Notes under the pieces: generated by a model
What the model was told of the DNA's origin: nothing
What the model saw: the letters and a program-made list of their open reading frames with translations, nothing else
Databases searched by the model: none
Shown here: positions 53,742 to 64,000 of the stretch, piece after piece
Numbering within the stretch: position 1 is the stretch's first letter
How the letters are laid out: every line of letters starts with the position of its first letter
DNA from: Cyclospora cayetanensis
Lineage: Eukaryota > Apicomplexa > Conoidasida > Eucoccidiorida > Eimeriidae
Direction: 5' to 3'
NCBI RefSeq assembly: GCF_002999335.1
Contig: NW_020312314.1
Coordinates: 62,001 to 126,000 of the forward strand
DNA length: 64,000 nt
Made by a program: the position numbers and the translations under genes

Positions 53742-56643
53742 ATGACGCCCTTGCTGTCGAACTTGGCGGCTCCGCCTCCCCACGTATCTCCTGCCTGGTT
53801 CAGGGAGGAGAGGAGATCGGCGCGTCGCGCCGCCTGTCTGAAACTCTTCTTCGCGTTCATCGCATCCTTCGTCATCGTCGCACTGATCTTGGGGCTGCAA
53901 TGTCTCCTTAAATCCTTCTTTCTGAGCGCAGTTCTCGGGCTTGCACTGCTCCTTTTCACGCTCTACTGCCTCACCCTGGCGCTTGTGTTCCCAGGCAGCA
54001 ACGCCATTTTCCAGTGGCACACGCAGCAGCAGCTGGGATCGGAGGCGGCGAGCGAGCTGCTCAGCCGCCTTCGCTCGCTCGAGCTGTATCTGCTCTACCT
54101 TCTCTCCTTGCCCTTTCCAGGCATTTCGGAGAAGCAAAAAAAAGACGTCATTCTCTCAGCCTCGAAATCCTGCCTCGCACGCTATCTTGCAACTCCCATC
54201 GTCTGCACCCGCCGCGGCGTCTTGCCGCTGCTCAGCTTTCCAGGGGCCGCTCGCGAAAGCGTCGCTTTCGCTGTAAGCGATGCTGCTGCCTCCAGAGCAA
54301 GCCTCTCCGAGTGCTACCTCTTCCTTGCCTCGCACCTCTTGTCGCTCCAAGAGCTGCATCTCAAAGCCGACGCGCTGCTGCGGCTCCAGCAGCAGCGCCA
54401 GCAGCAGGATGCCGCAGCAGGGGCAGGAGACGCAGCAGCCTCCAGCGGCACGCCTGGCTGGATCGAGCAGCAAAAAGCTCGAACCGCCCTGTCATGGCTG
54501 CAGGAGGCTCTTGCCTTCTCAGTCGCGTCTCTCCTGTCTCACCTTGCTGCGATCTCCCTGACGCAGGCGAAGTCACCCTCCCTCCCCCTGCCAGAGGGGG
54601 GAGCTGGAGGGGGTGATGCTGCTGCTGCGCTTGCCGCGGCTGGCGTCTCCGCAGCAGCCTCTGGAGTCGAAGAAGCTCTCCTTCTGGTCGACATTCTCGG
54701 AGGGCAGTCTCCTCCATCCGCAGAAGACGCCTCCTGCCTCCTGGAAGCTCCCAGCAAGGCGTCAGCGCCTCGTTCTCGGGGAGGCGCAAGCGCTGCTCTT
54801 TCTCCCCCCCCCCTGGCCGCTCTGCGGCTAGCCACGCCTGCCGACATTCTGTCTTGCGCCGCCGCTTTGAACCACTTGCAGGCTGTCGCGCTGCTGCTGC
54901 TGCCCTTCCAGAGCACTCAGCAGCAGACAGGAGGCTCTTCGCAGCAGCAGCAGCTGCTGCTGCAGAAAAAGCCCTTTGTTGCGCGCGTGCTGCTGCTGCT
55001 CTTCCGCTTTCTAGCCGCTCAACCTTTGGTCTCGCCTCCTCTGCTGCAGCAGCAAGCTGCACGCGGAGGCGCGTTCGGAACTGCCACCGAAGGCGTAGAA
55101 GTGTGGCTGCCTGTGCTGCAGCAGCGCAGGCGAGCATGCCTTGCTGCTGCCTTCTGCAAGGCATGGGTAGCGGCGAAGCGCCGACTCGCGCACTTGCTCG
55201 ACAGCTGCAGCTGTCGAAGCAGAGGCTTCGCCTCGCAACACACTCACGCGACTCTGCTGCGAAGACACCTCGCCGATGAAGCAGCAGCTCCCCAACCGGC
55301 AGCAGCGCCAGCACCCCGTGCTGGTGCTTCTGACGCTGCCTCTAGGGATGCTGCTGATGCTGTCGCTCGCGCTGCTGTATCTCCAGCGCCGCAAAGCAGC
55401 AAATTCACGGCTGCTGCTGCACGCTTGCGCCGATTGCTGCCGCCGGCGCTGCGCCTGCTTTGGCCTCCTCCGTCCAAAGTGGTGTACATACAGTGCTTGT
55501 TCGTTCCCGCTCCAGGCAGTCACTGGCTGCTGCCAAGCAGCTGCTGCTGCCCTCCTGCTGTCGCAGCCGCTGCTGCGGAGGCGGCGCCTTACGACTTTTG
55601 CTACCCCCCGAGCCGCTGCTGCTGCTCCCGCCAGTCGGGAGCTGTGGCGCCTGCAGCAAGCCATCTTGCATCTCCTGAATTTCCGCCGTTCAAGCAACAA
55701 AAACAGCAACAAGAGGGCAGTCGCGCGTGTGGCGTAACGCGGTGCATGGCGATGCGGGGAGCGCTGGAGGCGGGATCGTTGGACAGTCTCGTGGAGGAGA
55801 CGCCTCTTGCGTCTGCTGCACTTTTTCTCTTTCTGTTTCTTGCCAAGCAGCTCCTTGCTGCCGTCGCTGGAGCGTATCTGCAGCAGCAGCCTGGCAGCAG
55901 CAGGGGCTCTTCGCTGCGCCTCCTGCACCAACAGAATCTGCAGCAGCACCGCTTGACAGCCTTTGCTGCACTTGCAAAGGCCGCTACTGCCCTCCTAGCA
56001 GCAGCCAGGAGCGCATGCAGCAGCCCATTTAAACGCCTCCTCGGATCGATCAGTCCCTTGCACGAGCACCAGCAGCACCATCGAGGCGCAGACAGAACGG
56101 CAGCAGAGACGGAAGGGCTCCTCGCAGACGCAGAAAATTCAGACGAGGGGAGTTGTCGTCTCCCCCTGCGGTTCACGTGTGGCTGCAGCACTAACCAGCA
56201 TCCTCGCATCAGCAGCGCAGCCGCTGCAGCGGCTGCACATGTACCGATAGGAGGCGATATTGTCATTGCATTCAATCCTAACGCAGGATCTATTGAAATG
56301 GCTCTTGCTGGCGGAAGTCCAGAGATGGAAAGCTATTTAAAAAAGTGAGCAGCTGCATTCTTTGAAGGGATTTTTTCACGCGCCTCTCTCCTTCTTCTGC
56401 GCAGTCTGCCGTCGTGTAGGCGTCATCCACGAACGGCCGGGCAGCACTGCGTGTGTGTGTGGGTTTGTGTATGTACGTGTATATATATGTGTATGTATAT
56501 ACATGTGTATATACATGCGTGTCTATATGTGTATATGTGAATGTGTATATGTGAATGTGTGTACGTACATGTCTATATGTGTATATGTGTATGTGTATAT
56601 ATGTGTATATGTCTATATGTGTATGTGTATATATGTGTACATA

Positions 56644-56722
<79 letters not shown>

Positions 56723-56754
56723 GTGTATATGTGTATATATGTGTATGCGTATAT

Positions 56755-56788
<34 letters not shown>

Positions 56789-58777
56789 GTGTATATATGT
56801 GTATGTGTATATGTGTGTATGTGTATGTACATGTGTATATATGTGTATGTACATGTGTATATATGTGTATATGTGTATGTACATGTGTATATATGTGTAT
56901 ATGTGTATGTGTATATGTGTATGTACATGTGCATATATGTGTATATGTGTATGTACATGTGTATATATGTGTATGTACATGTGTATATATGTGTATATGT
57001 GTATGTACATGTGTGACGCCTCGAACTTCCTAACACGTCTCATGACTTAAACACAATATTCACCGATGCCGCAGAGGGCGATGCATGCAGCCTTGTGCAA
57101 ATGCAGCTGCAGTGCAGCCACCGAGTATTTTTCACCTCGCACTTATCAAAGATATCTTTCTCTGTATTCTGCTCCTATTTTATTTGTATATGAGTATATG
57201 TACGTTTGTCGGTATGCATGTGTTCGTAGATGTCTATAGGTGTATGTGTGTATATGAATATACGTGTATACGAGTATATGTGTACATGAATTCCTGTGTA
57301 CATGAATGTGTGTGTGTATGCAAATACATGAAAACATGTTTACATGAATATATATGTATATATGTATGTCAGTCTCAGTCAGTCTGCCCACGCGGCTGTG
57401 CATGCAACTCTGTCGATCTCTGTGTGTGTGTGTGCATGCATGCGTGTTGTGTTTTAGGGGCTTTAGTGTGCTGATTTCGAACTACCGGGGATGCTCGTCC
57501 TCTGCTGGCAGCATCTCTTTACCCAGCGTCCTCAACGACGCTGTTTCAATTTATAAGTTCGCTGCTGGACTTATAGGTATGGCGAGTGGCGGCAGCTGCT
57601 GCTGCTTTTCCTTGCTGATGCGCTGATTCTTTGAAGGCTCTGAGACGGACAGGCAGAAGCACGAGCTGTCTAGCCTGCTGCCATGAGCACGAGCAAAGCA
57701 CTTTGAAGGTTCTGCAGTGTGCAAATTGTGTGTATGCAGGTTGCGTGTATGAAGAATGCATGTGCATTGTGTGTATGCAGATTGTGTGTATGCAGAATGC
57801 ATGTACAATGTGTGTATGCAGATTGTGTGTATGCAGATTGTGTATGGAGAATGCATGTACATTGCGTGTATGCAGATTGTGTGTATGTAGATTGTGTATG
57901 GAGAATGCATGTACATTGCGTGTATGCGGATTGTGTATGCAGAATGCATGTGCATTGTGTGTACGCAGATTGTGTGTATGCAGATTGTGTGTATGCAGAT
58001 TGTGTGTATGCAGATTGTGTGTATGCAGATTGTGTGTATGCAGATTGTGTGTATGCAGATTGTGTATGGAGAATGCATGTACATTGCGTGTATGCAGATT
58101 GTGTGTATGTAGATTGTGTATGGAGAATGCATGTACATTGTGTGTATGCAGAATGCATGTACATTGCGTGTATGCAGATTGTGTGTATGCAGATTGTGTG
58201 TATGCAGATTGTGTGTGTGCAGAATGCATGTACATTGTGTGTATGCAGATAGTGTGTATGCATTCTTCTGTGTGTATGCATTCTTCTAGGTGCTCGTCGT
58301 ACAGCGCTTCATGGTCGCTCTATTGGTGGACTCCCTGCGACTTACGCTGCCTGTGTGGCTTCAATTTTGCAGCAGCGACAGCAGCGCGTTGCTGCTGCTG
58401 CTGCTGCTGCTGCTATCGCTTTGCCGAGCTGCGCAGTGGCGACGCGGGAGGTCAGCGCCTCCAGCAGCAGCACGACTTGCAGCACAGCCGATCCCAGCAG
58501 TGAGGGGTCGATGAGTCGCGCTGATGCGGCGCTTGCGCCTGTAGAATTTTTATGCGTTGACAGGAGCTTTTCCTCCCTTGACAAGGCAGCAGAGACGCTT
58601 TTCGGGTGGGAGGCTTCATTGGCAGTTCGTGTAACAGCGCGCGTTAGTGCCTTAGCGTCTGACTCTTGGAGCAGCACGTCCGACAGCTTTTGCAGCAGCT
58701 GCGGCATGCTGACACAAGCAAGGAACGAAGTGCACTGCAGTGTCTGCAGAGAGCTGCTACTGACGCTCAAAGAAGAA

Positions 58778-58811
<34 letters not shown>

Positions 58812-61800
58812 CTGGGCATTGTGGCAAAGTAGCAGCAACTGCAACTGCAACTGCAGCAGCAACTGCAAGTGCTGCAGCTGCAGCTGCTGCAGAATGCATG
58901 CAACGGGCGTGTTCAGCCTCGGCTTTTGACGCTGTTCGCTGCAGAAAAGTGATTATTGCATCACCGCATGATGAGATTATCGGGGAGTGCGCTTCTTTGA
59001 AGAACGCCATGGGTCGGCGTTGGGGAGCTTGGCTCTTCTCTCTGTCTCTCAGCTGTTCGCTGCATCAGCGATATCCGTTTTATTTGCTTCGGAGCGCAAG
59101 GAGCAGACGAAGTCTTCCGGACGGCTGCAGCAGCGACGTTGCAGTCGCCACGCGATCGCCACACTTGGCGAGAAAACTCCTTGTAAGCTGTATGCGTCTT
59201 TCAAGGCGGAGCAGCCACTTCCTGGCTTGCCTTCATGCGCAGCCTTTTCCGTGTAAATACTTAACCTCCCGCCTGCATTAAAAATTACGCTGCGCGTGTT
59301 TGCGAGAAGTTCAGAGCTGCCGTCCCTTTGAGATTTCCACATGTGTTCTCGCTTACCACCCCCCCCTCCCGCCTCACACACACATACACACACACACACA
59401 CACACGTACACATATATATATATATATATGTATATATGCACATATATATATATACACCTACACGCACACCTACACACACACACACTCACACACGTCTCTT
59501 GAGGCTGCTCTTCTGCCCCCCCACTGCCCTTTGCGCGGCTGTCTCAGCGAGAGCTCTGTGGGGAGATGCTGCCGCGCAACTGCAGCCAACAGGCACCGTC
59601 TCCTTCTCCCGCTGCAGCAGACAAAAACAGCGGGGAGGGAGTGGCTGGTGCCCAGCTGATTGAAGGGGCTGAAGCGGTGAGGGAAGTACCTGCCTTTTCC
59701 TCGCATGAAGCCTCTTTTTCTGAGTTTTCACGCCTTTCTCACCCGCCCTTCGCCGCATACCCTTCGTCATTCTCACTTGATACTTCCTGCTCCTGCTTTC
59801 TTTCGCTCTGTCGATCTGTCTATCACTTCCAAGTTTCTCTTGTTTCTCTGCGCAAGACCTATGCTCGCATGATTTACCCCCAGCCTAACCTCCTTCTTCG
59901 CGTGCGCCTCTCTGTGCCTCGTCTTGCAATCTGCAGAAACTTTTTGCGTGCATTATTACCGCGTGGGCGTTCTTTAAAGAATACTTTTCCTTGGCAGAAG
60001 ACGATAGCGCCATGTCGCCGCAGCCCGCTGTCGCCGCAGCACAGTACCCCCTTCTCCACGCGGTAAGTGCTGCTGTTTCTTTGCTGCTTTTTTCTTTCCT
60101 TTATTTACTTCGGCTGCTTTGACTTTTGTCTTTGCTGCTGCTGGCTTTTGCTGCTTTTACTTTTGTCTTTGCTGCTGTTGGTTTTTGCTGCTTTTACTTT
60201 TGTCTTTGCTGCTGCTGGCTTTTGCTGCTTTTACTTTTGTCTTTGCTGCTGCTGGTTTTTGCTGCTTTTACTTTTGTCTTTGCTGCTGCTGGTTTCTGCT
60301 GCTTTTACTTTTGTCTTTGCTGCTTTGTCTTATGTTTTCTGGTTCCGATTTTGCTGCCGTTTTCTTTACCGATTGCCGCTTTTACTTTGCGTTTTTGCTG
60401 CTGTGCTTTTACGTTTGCGGGTGCCCGTGCTGCTGCTTCTCTGCTGTTGCTTCTCTGCTGTCGCTGCAGCGAGCAGCGCGAGGGGGTATCTGCAGACGCA
60501 CGGCTGACGATGCTGTGTGTGTGTGTTGCTGTGTGTGTGTGTGCATGCGTGTCTTTGCCATGCGATTCTCCAGCTTTCTGAGGAAGCGGCAGCGGCGAAG
60601 GAGGAAAAGGAGTTCTTTCATGCGCCTTCGGTGCATCCTGCGCAGCGGCTGCCACTCCCGCAACGGCTAGCCGCTGTATTTCGAAGAGCTGCACGGAGAG
60701 TTTGTCGGCTGTCGACCTCGCGCGAGCCTCTGCGAGAGACAGAAGTCTTCGCTTTGTCTGCGCGAGGCTGCGAGACGGATGCTACAGCCCTGCCTCCTCG
60801 CAGCAGCAGTGACTGCGGCAGCAATGCGAGCCATGCCGCCCCCATCCCCGGAGTCTTCTGCGAGCAACAGCAGCAGCAGCAGCCCTTTGTTTCGTGGGTG
60901 CGGAAGCAGGCTGCTGCTGCTGGTCTCATTTGCCGTCGAAGCAGCGACGGCGTGCATGCCAGCGGCGGGAGGGCAGCCTTCACAGCGGCGGCAGTGAGGC
61001 AGCAGCTGCTGCAGTGGCTGCAATCCTTCGAGCAGCACGTGCTTGCGGCAGCAGGCAGTCTTGGGGGAGGGCTTAATGCAGGCGGTTTCTCTCTGGGAGT
61101 TGCGCTGCAGCAGGCAATGGCGACTGCCTCCAGCAGCGAGCAGCATGCTGTTGCAGCAGAATGTCTGAAAGACTTCTGCTGCAACCTCGCCCTTTGGGGA
61201 TGCGTGCCAACTCCCGATATTCTTGCAGCTGCTGCTTCTTTGAAAGAGGAGGGGGCAGTGGGAGCTGCGCTGTCTACGGCTGCTGCTGCAGCCGGCCTGG
61301 AGCAGCGGAAGCAGCACGAGCAGCGGAAGCAGCACGAGCAGCAGAAGCAGCACGAGCAGCACGAGCAGCAGAAGCAGCACGAGCAGCTGTTGCGACTCGC
61401 TGTGTGGCAGCCGCTTTTGCCGTATCTGCGGAGTGAAACGCTGAGAGACTTGCTGCTGGTGTCTTCCTTGAAAGCGAAGCTGTTGGACTGGAAGATCAGG
61501 CAACAGCAGCCGCTTGAGCGCAGAAGTGAAAAGGAGCAGCAGCAAAGACAGCGCATGCTGCAGCTGTGTGCGGCAGTCGTAGATCAAGCGGAAAAAGCCT
61601 TGCAGCATCTGCATGCAACGGAGGGGCTTTTTCCAGCGGCAGCTGCTGCGGAGCAGCTCCTTTCTCTCACCGAAGAGCAGCAGCAGCTGCTGCTGCTGTG
61701 TGCTCGTGAGGAAGGCACAGAAAAGGCAGCTCTAGCCAGCTGCCGAGCTAGCAGCAGCGCATGCAGAGGCGGCAAGAGAAGACGGCGCTTGCGTCAGGAA

Positions 61801-63468
61801 CCCTCCCTCCTGGCGACCTTTCTGATGGAATTCGGTGATACCACGCGAGAGACGCTGCTGCAGCTGCAGCTGCAGCAGAAAGAACCTCTGGCATTGCATC
61901 TTCGCTGTTGGATGCGGTGCGTTGCTTAGGAAGGTTGGCACGTGCGGTGTGCGAGACGTCCACGATGCGTGAGAGAAGCGCAAACGAAGCCATTTTTTTC
62001 TTTCTTTCTCTTTCTTTCTTTCTCTCTTTCTCTCTTTCTCCACCTCTGCTTCGGTGTGAGAGCCGTCCACGATGCGTGAGAGAAGCGCAAACGAAGCCAT
62101 TTTTTTCTTTTTTTCTTTCTTTCCACCGCTGCTGCTGTGTGCTGCAGACTCCTTAGCTGCCTCGCGTCTTTGGTCACGCTGCACCGAGTTACTGCAGCGA
62201 CGGCAGCAGCAGCTTCCAGGGTTGATGCCCTTTTGGAGCATCAAGCCGGCAGCGCGGCTCAGGTAATTCTCCTTGCCAACGTAGCAACAACAGCGCGCCA
62301 AAGCGAGTATGCAGAGCGAAACGCAAGCGCAAAAAGCAAGAGGCGCATGCGTGTGCTTGTGGCGTCTTGTCTTGTGCTTCTAACTGGCAAAGGGAGGACC
62401 TCTAGGATGCCACCACGAGCAGCAGCAGCAGCACCACTACCGCCATCACATTCCCGCCTCGCAGGAGCTCTACGGCGTTCGTGAAGGGGTGGAAGTTTCT
62501 CTAGGAGACTCTGGTATTAGCCTTCCAACGGTGCAACAGGATGCAGAAGGCATGCGCATCTGCCAGAGATTCGTTTTGCTGCGTCTCATGCAGCACTTCA
62601 CCGCCCTCAAGGATTTTGCGCGCGTCATTGCGGGGTGAGATAGGATGTCTGGGAGTGGGTGCAGTGTGTGGCGTTTCGGAACGTCTTGCATGCAGCAAGC
62701 GAGCCGTCTGTGAAGTAGAAGCTTGTCTAAGGCGCTCTCTGGGCGGTTTGTGTTTTAGGATGTACTTCTCGTTCGAAGCACCGACTGCAGAGTCATCCGG
62801 TGCATCAACGTCTCGCGAGAAGAAGCTCGGCCTTGCTTTCAATTCTCCGTCTTGGCGCGACTTGGCAGAGTAAGAGACGCAAGTGGTGCAGACTTCCCTG
62901 TTGCTCTCAGCGAAGGCGTGATGGCGCTGTAGAACCGTCTGTGTCTTGTCACCTTGCATGTGTCTCTTCGGGCTCGCAGAGACCATCTATCTCCAGGAAT
63001 CTAATTTATTTAATTCTATTTTGTTTTGTGTGTGTCTGTGTATGTGTCTGTGTATGTGTCTGTGTATGTGTCTGTGTGTATGTGTCTGTATGTATGTGTC
63101 TGTGTGTGTGTATGTGTATGTGTGCGTCTCTATGTGTCTGTATGTGTGTGTCGGTGTGTGTATGTGTATATGTCTGTATGCATGTGTCCGTATGTTTGTA
63201 TGTGTCTGTATGTGTCTGTATGTATGTGTCTGTATGTGTGTGTGTATGTGTCTGTATGTATGTGTCTGTATGTGTGTGTGTATGTGTCTGTATGTATGTG
63301 TCTGTATGTGTGTGTGTATGTGTCTGTATGTATGTGTCTGTGTGCTGCAGCCTGCAGTCCGGCAGTCTGCTGCCGGTGCGTGTTGGGCACAATGCGAATT
63401 TGGAACCGGAGGAGCTTGAGCTTTTTGACTTGTTTATTGCGATTTCTGATTCTCAATCTTGCGCTTAG
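53742..63468 (+). CDS. very large membrane alpha/beta hydrolase (ABHD16-like), 10 exons
   Basis: Ten exons keep one frame through 1908 residues: 53742-56344, 57458-57576, 58290-59182, 59548-59676, 59937-60062, 60574-61916, 62148-62262, 62465-62634, 62759-62869, 63351-63468. Two membrane helices lie at about 31-83. The hydrolase core then appears in pieces: DIVIAFNPNAGSIE (839-852, oxyanion strand), GFSVLISNYRG (869-879), nucleophile elbow GRSIGGLPATY with Ser918, DRSFSSLDKAAE (Asp998), IIASPHDEII with acid Asp1135, and in the last exon PVRVGHNANLEPEEL with the likely catalytic His1883. RSIGGLPATYAA and the N-terminal helices recall ABHD16A, a membrane phosphatidylserine lipase of about 560 residues. 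The extra size comes from Ala/Gln-rich segments at about 100-800 and a 750-residue insertion between acid and histidine, which contains HEQQKQ repeats. Phases support one gene, but two adjacent genes (break near 59183-59566) remain possible. Substrate unknown. Confidence 0.72.
56449..57015 (+). repeat. GTGTATAT tandem repeat in hydrolase intron 1
   Basis: About 570 bp of GTGTATATGT, GTGTATGTAC and related units within the intron 56345-57457. All reading frames on both strands stay open (Val/Tyr/Met/Cys or Ile/His/Thr text), which is only a property of the repeat. Confidence 0.9.
57717..58285 (+). repeat. 15-bp GTGTGTATGCAGATT tandem repeat in hydrolase intron 2
   Basis: Unit GTGTGTATGCAGATT, interspersed with GAATGCATGTACATT variants, fills most of the intron 57577-58289. 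Because the unit is 15 bp, frames remain open across it, but it is bounded by a donor (ATAG|GTATGG) and an acceptor (TTCTTCTAG). Each unit ends with TATGCAG, which resembles a 3' splice site. Confidence 0.92.
58386..58415 (+). repeat. GCT run encoding poly-Ala
   Basis: Eight consecutive GCT codons just after the nucleophile elbow of the hydrolase give an Ala tract (RVAAAAAAAAIAL). Confidence 0.9.
58781..58811 (+). repeat. AGC run encoding poly-Ser
   Basis: Ten AGC triplets encode a Ser tract between the DRSFSSL segment and the catalytic acid segment of the hydrolase, followed by an Ala/Thr tract. Confidence 0.9.
59379..59492 (+). repeat. CA/TA microsatellite in hydrolase intron 3
   Basis: ACACACAC, TATATATA and CACACCTACA stretches lie within the intron 59183-59547. 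The intron closes with CTGTCTCAG. Confidence 0.85.
60119..60335 (+). repeat. 37-bp tandem repeat in hydrolase intron 5
   Basis: The marker ACTTTTGTCTTTGCTGCT recurs at 60122, 60159, 60196, 60233, 60270 and 60307, 37 bp apart. The unit is pyrimidine-rich. Since 37 is not a multiple of three, the array reads through all three frames in turn, which fits its placement in the intron 60063-60573 rather than in coding sequence. Confidence 0.93.
61299..61390 (+). repeat. CAGCACGAG/CAGAAG coding repeat in hydrolase exon 6
   Basis: GAGCAGCGGAAGCAGCAC and GAGCAGCAGAAGCAGCAC units encode EQRKQH and EQQKQH hexapeptides in the insertion between the acid and histidine of the hydrolase. Confidence 0.85.
61957..62130 (+). 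repeat. 45-bp direct duplication with TTTC tracts in hydrolase intron 6
   Basis: A segment beginning CGTCCACGATGCGTGAGAGA at 61957 is repeated at 62064, offset 107 bp, each copy followed by a TTTCTTTC pyrimidine tract. Both lie within the intron 61917-62147. Confidence 0.88.
63026..63345 (+). repeat. TGTGTCTGTATG tandem repeat in hydrolase intron 9
   Basis: TGTGTCTGTATG and TATGTGTGTG units fill the intron 62870-63350 up to the acceptor GTGCTGCAG. The last exon, with the histidine motif, begins directly after it. Confidence 0.9.
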
Positions 63469-64000
63469 GCTTTGAGCGCGTGTTGGAGGAGGCAGCGTGC
63501 ACAACGTGAGGCGTATGGCCTTCTTTTAAGGGCGGGGAGAAGGAAGGGAGGGGGTTGTTTGTGTAGCTTGTAGAATTGCTGCGTTTTTGCTGCGCAGCTC
63601 TTAAGACTCCCCCTTTTAGTGTATTTCCGTCTCTGTCACGTGCTTGCGTTTCGTGTCTGCTTTCGTTGAGACTGGCGTATGCGGGGGTGAAAAGATGGGA
63701 GCGCCTCGTGGCGTGGAGGGCTAGGAGTGTGAGTCGTGCGAGCGGCGTGCTGGATAAGTCGAGACACACACATGGGCAGACATGAAGAGAGAGCGAGACA
63801 GAGAGAGACATAGGGAGAGATACAGAGACAGACAGACATATGCACATAGATACAAACAGGTAGAAAAAGAGACAGATACAGATAGAGATACAGATAGAGA
63901 GGGTAGAAGTGCATGCATATGGGGATACCTGCAGCAGCAATGGCCAGTTGGTTCAAGGCTCCCAGCAAAAACGCACGAGCAGAGCGGTTTAGAGTCGGAG
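63469..64000. other. 3' flank of the hydrolase gene
   Basis: No gene is supported in the last about 530 bp. A GACAGA/GATA-rich purine microsatellite occupies about 63785-63900. The window ends before any downstream gene can be recognised. Confidence 0.5.

Noticed and set aside
53237..54137. Minus-strand 137- and 285-codon frames
   Set aside because: Antisense of the hydrolase N-terminus and leader; Arg/Gly/Glu-rich text typical of shadow frames in GC-rich DNA.
56290..57050. Several 150-250-codon frames of Val/Tyr/Cys/Met or Ile/His/Thr on both strands
   Set aside because: A GTGTATAT repeat without stops opens all frames; bounded by good splice sites of the hydrolase gene.
57546..58503. Overlapping 180-290-codon frames over 57.5-58.5 kb
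   Set aside because: Products of the stop-free 15-bp intron repeat; only the part after 58290 belongs to the hydrolase exon.
59566..63468. Separate gene starting at the ATG at 59566 (697 residues)
   Set aside because: Possible, but the phase-0 donor at 59183 and acceptor at 59547 join smoothly to the hydrolase, and the terminal exon supplies the missing GHN-type histidine motif; kept as the alternative model.

Overview
The window is nuclear DNA of a coccidian apicomplexan, most probably an Eimeria species (Cyclospora is the main alternative). The evidence is an ApiAP2 transcription factor with tandem AP2 domains, a RAP-domain organellar RNA-binding protein, a plastid-type phosphate translocator without a leader, a thrombospondin-repeat secreted protein, short GT-AG introns, very many CAG/AGC/GCA runs read as poly-Q, poly-S or poly-A, and decayed Ty3/gypsy retroelements. 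The sequence alternates between repeat-poor stretches (about 1-19 kb, 29-33 kb, 39-42 kb) and repeat-dense stretches (about 20-28, 42-49 and 53-63 kb), the banding described for Eimeria chromosomes. All gene models below were spliced by hand with intron phase checked across every junction; none has transcript support here.

Layout. 1-8.8 kb is gene-free apart from a degenerate gypsy element on the + strand (about 4.83-6.96 kb). A cytochrome bc1 subunit 7 gene (QCR7-like, +, four exons, 8801-10318) and an acidic nuclear-type protein with a SUMO-interaction-like motif (-, two exons, 11243-13000) follow. A second, inverted gypsy remnant lies at about 14.4-17.4 kb. A mitochondrial Rsm22/METTL17-type ribosome assembly factor (-, 19534-22005) is divergent from a small Tim chaperone (+, 22893-23258), which sits 106 bp ahead of a five-exon RAP protein (+, 23365-28402). 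Next come a triose-phosphate/phosphate translocator (+, 29714-30808), a 14-exon Crooked-neck/Clf1 splicing factor (+, 33163-39415), a four-exon ApiAP2 factor (+, 42495-46904), a 97-bp tandem satellite with a long hairpin (47.24-48.01 kb), a TSP1-domain protein with a Glu/Lys-rich repeat tail (-, 48515-52561), and a ten-exon gene for a very large membrane alpha/beta hydrolase (+, 53742-63468).

Themes. Four adjacent genes around 8.8-28.4 kb include three mitochondrial functions (bc1 subunit, ribosome assembly factor, intermembrane-space chaperone) plus a RAP protein that probably acts on organellar RNA. The most unusual single object is the hydrolase: its nucleophile (Ser918), acid (Asp1135) and likely catalytic His (about 1883) can all be seen, but the last two are separated by roughly 750 residues of low-complexity and helical insertion, and most of its introns are filled by different tandem repeats, several GT-rich on the sense strand. 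Near-perfect palindromes (35382-35429, 47926-48012, 49695-49724) are further structures not explained by the genes.
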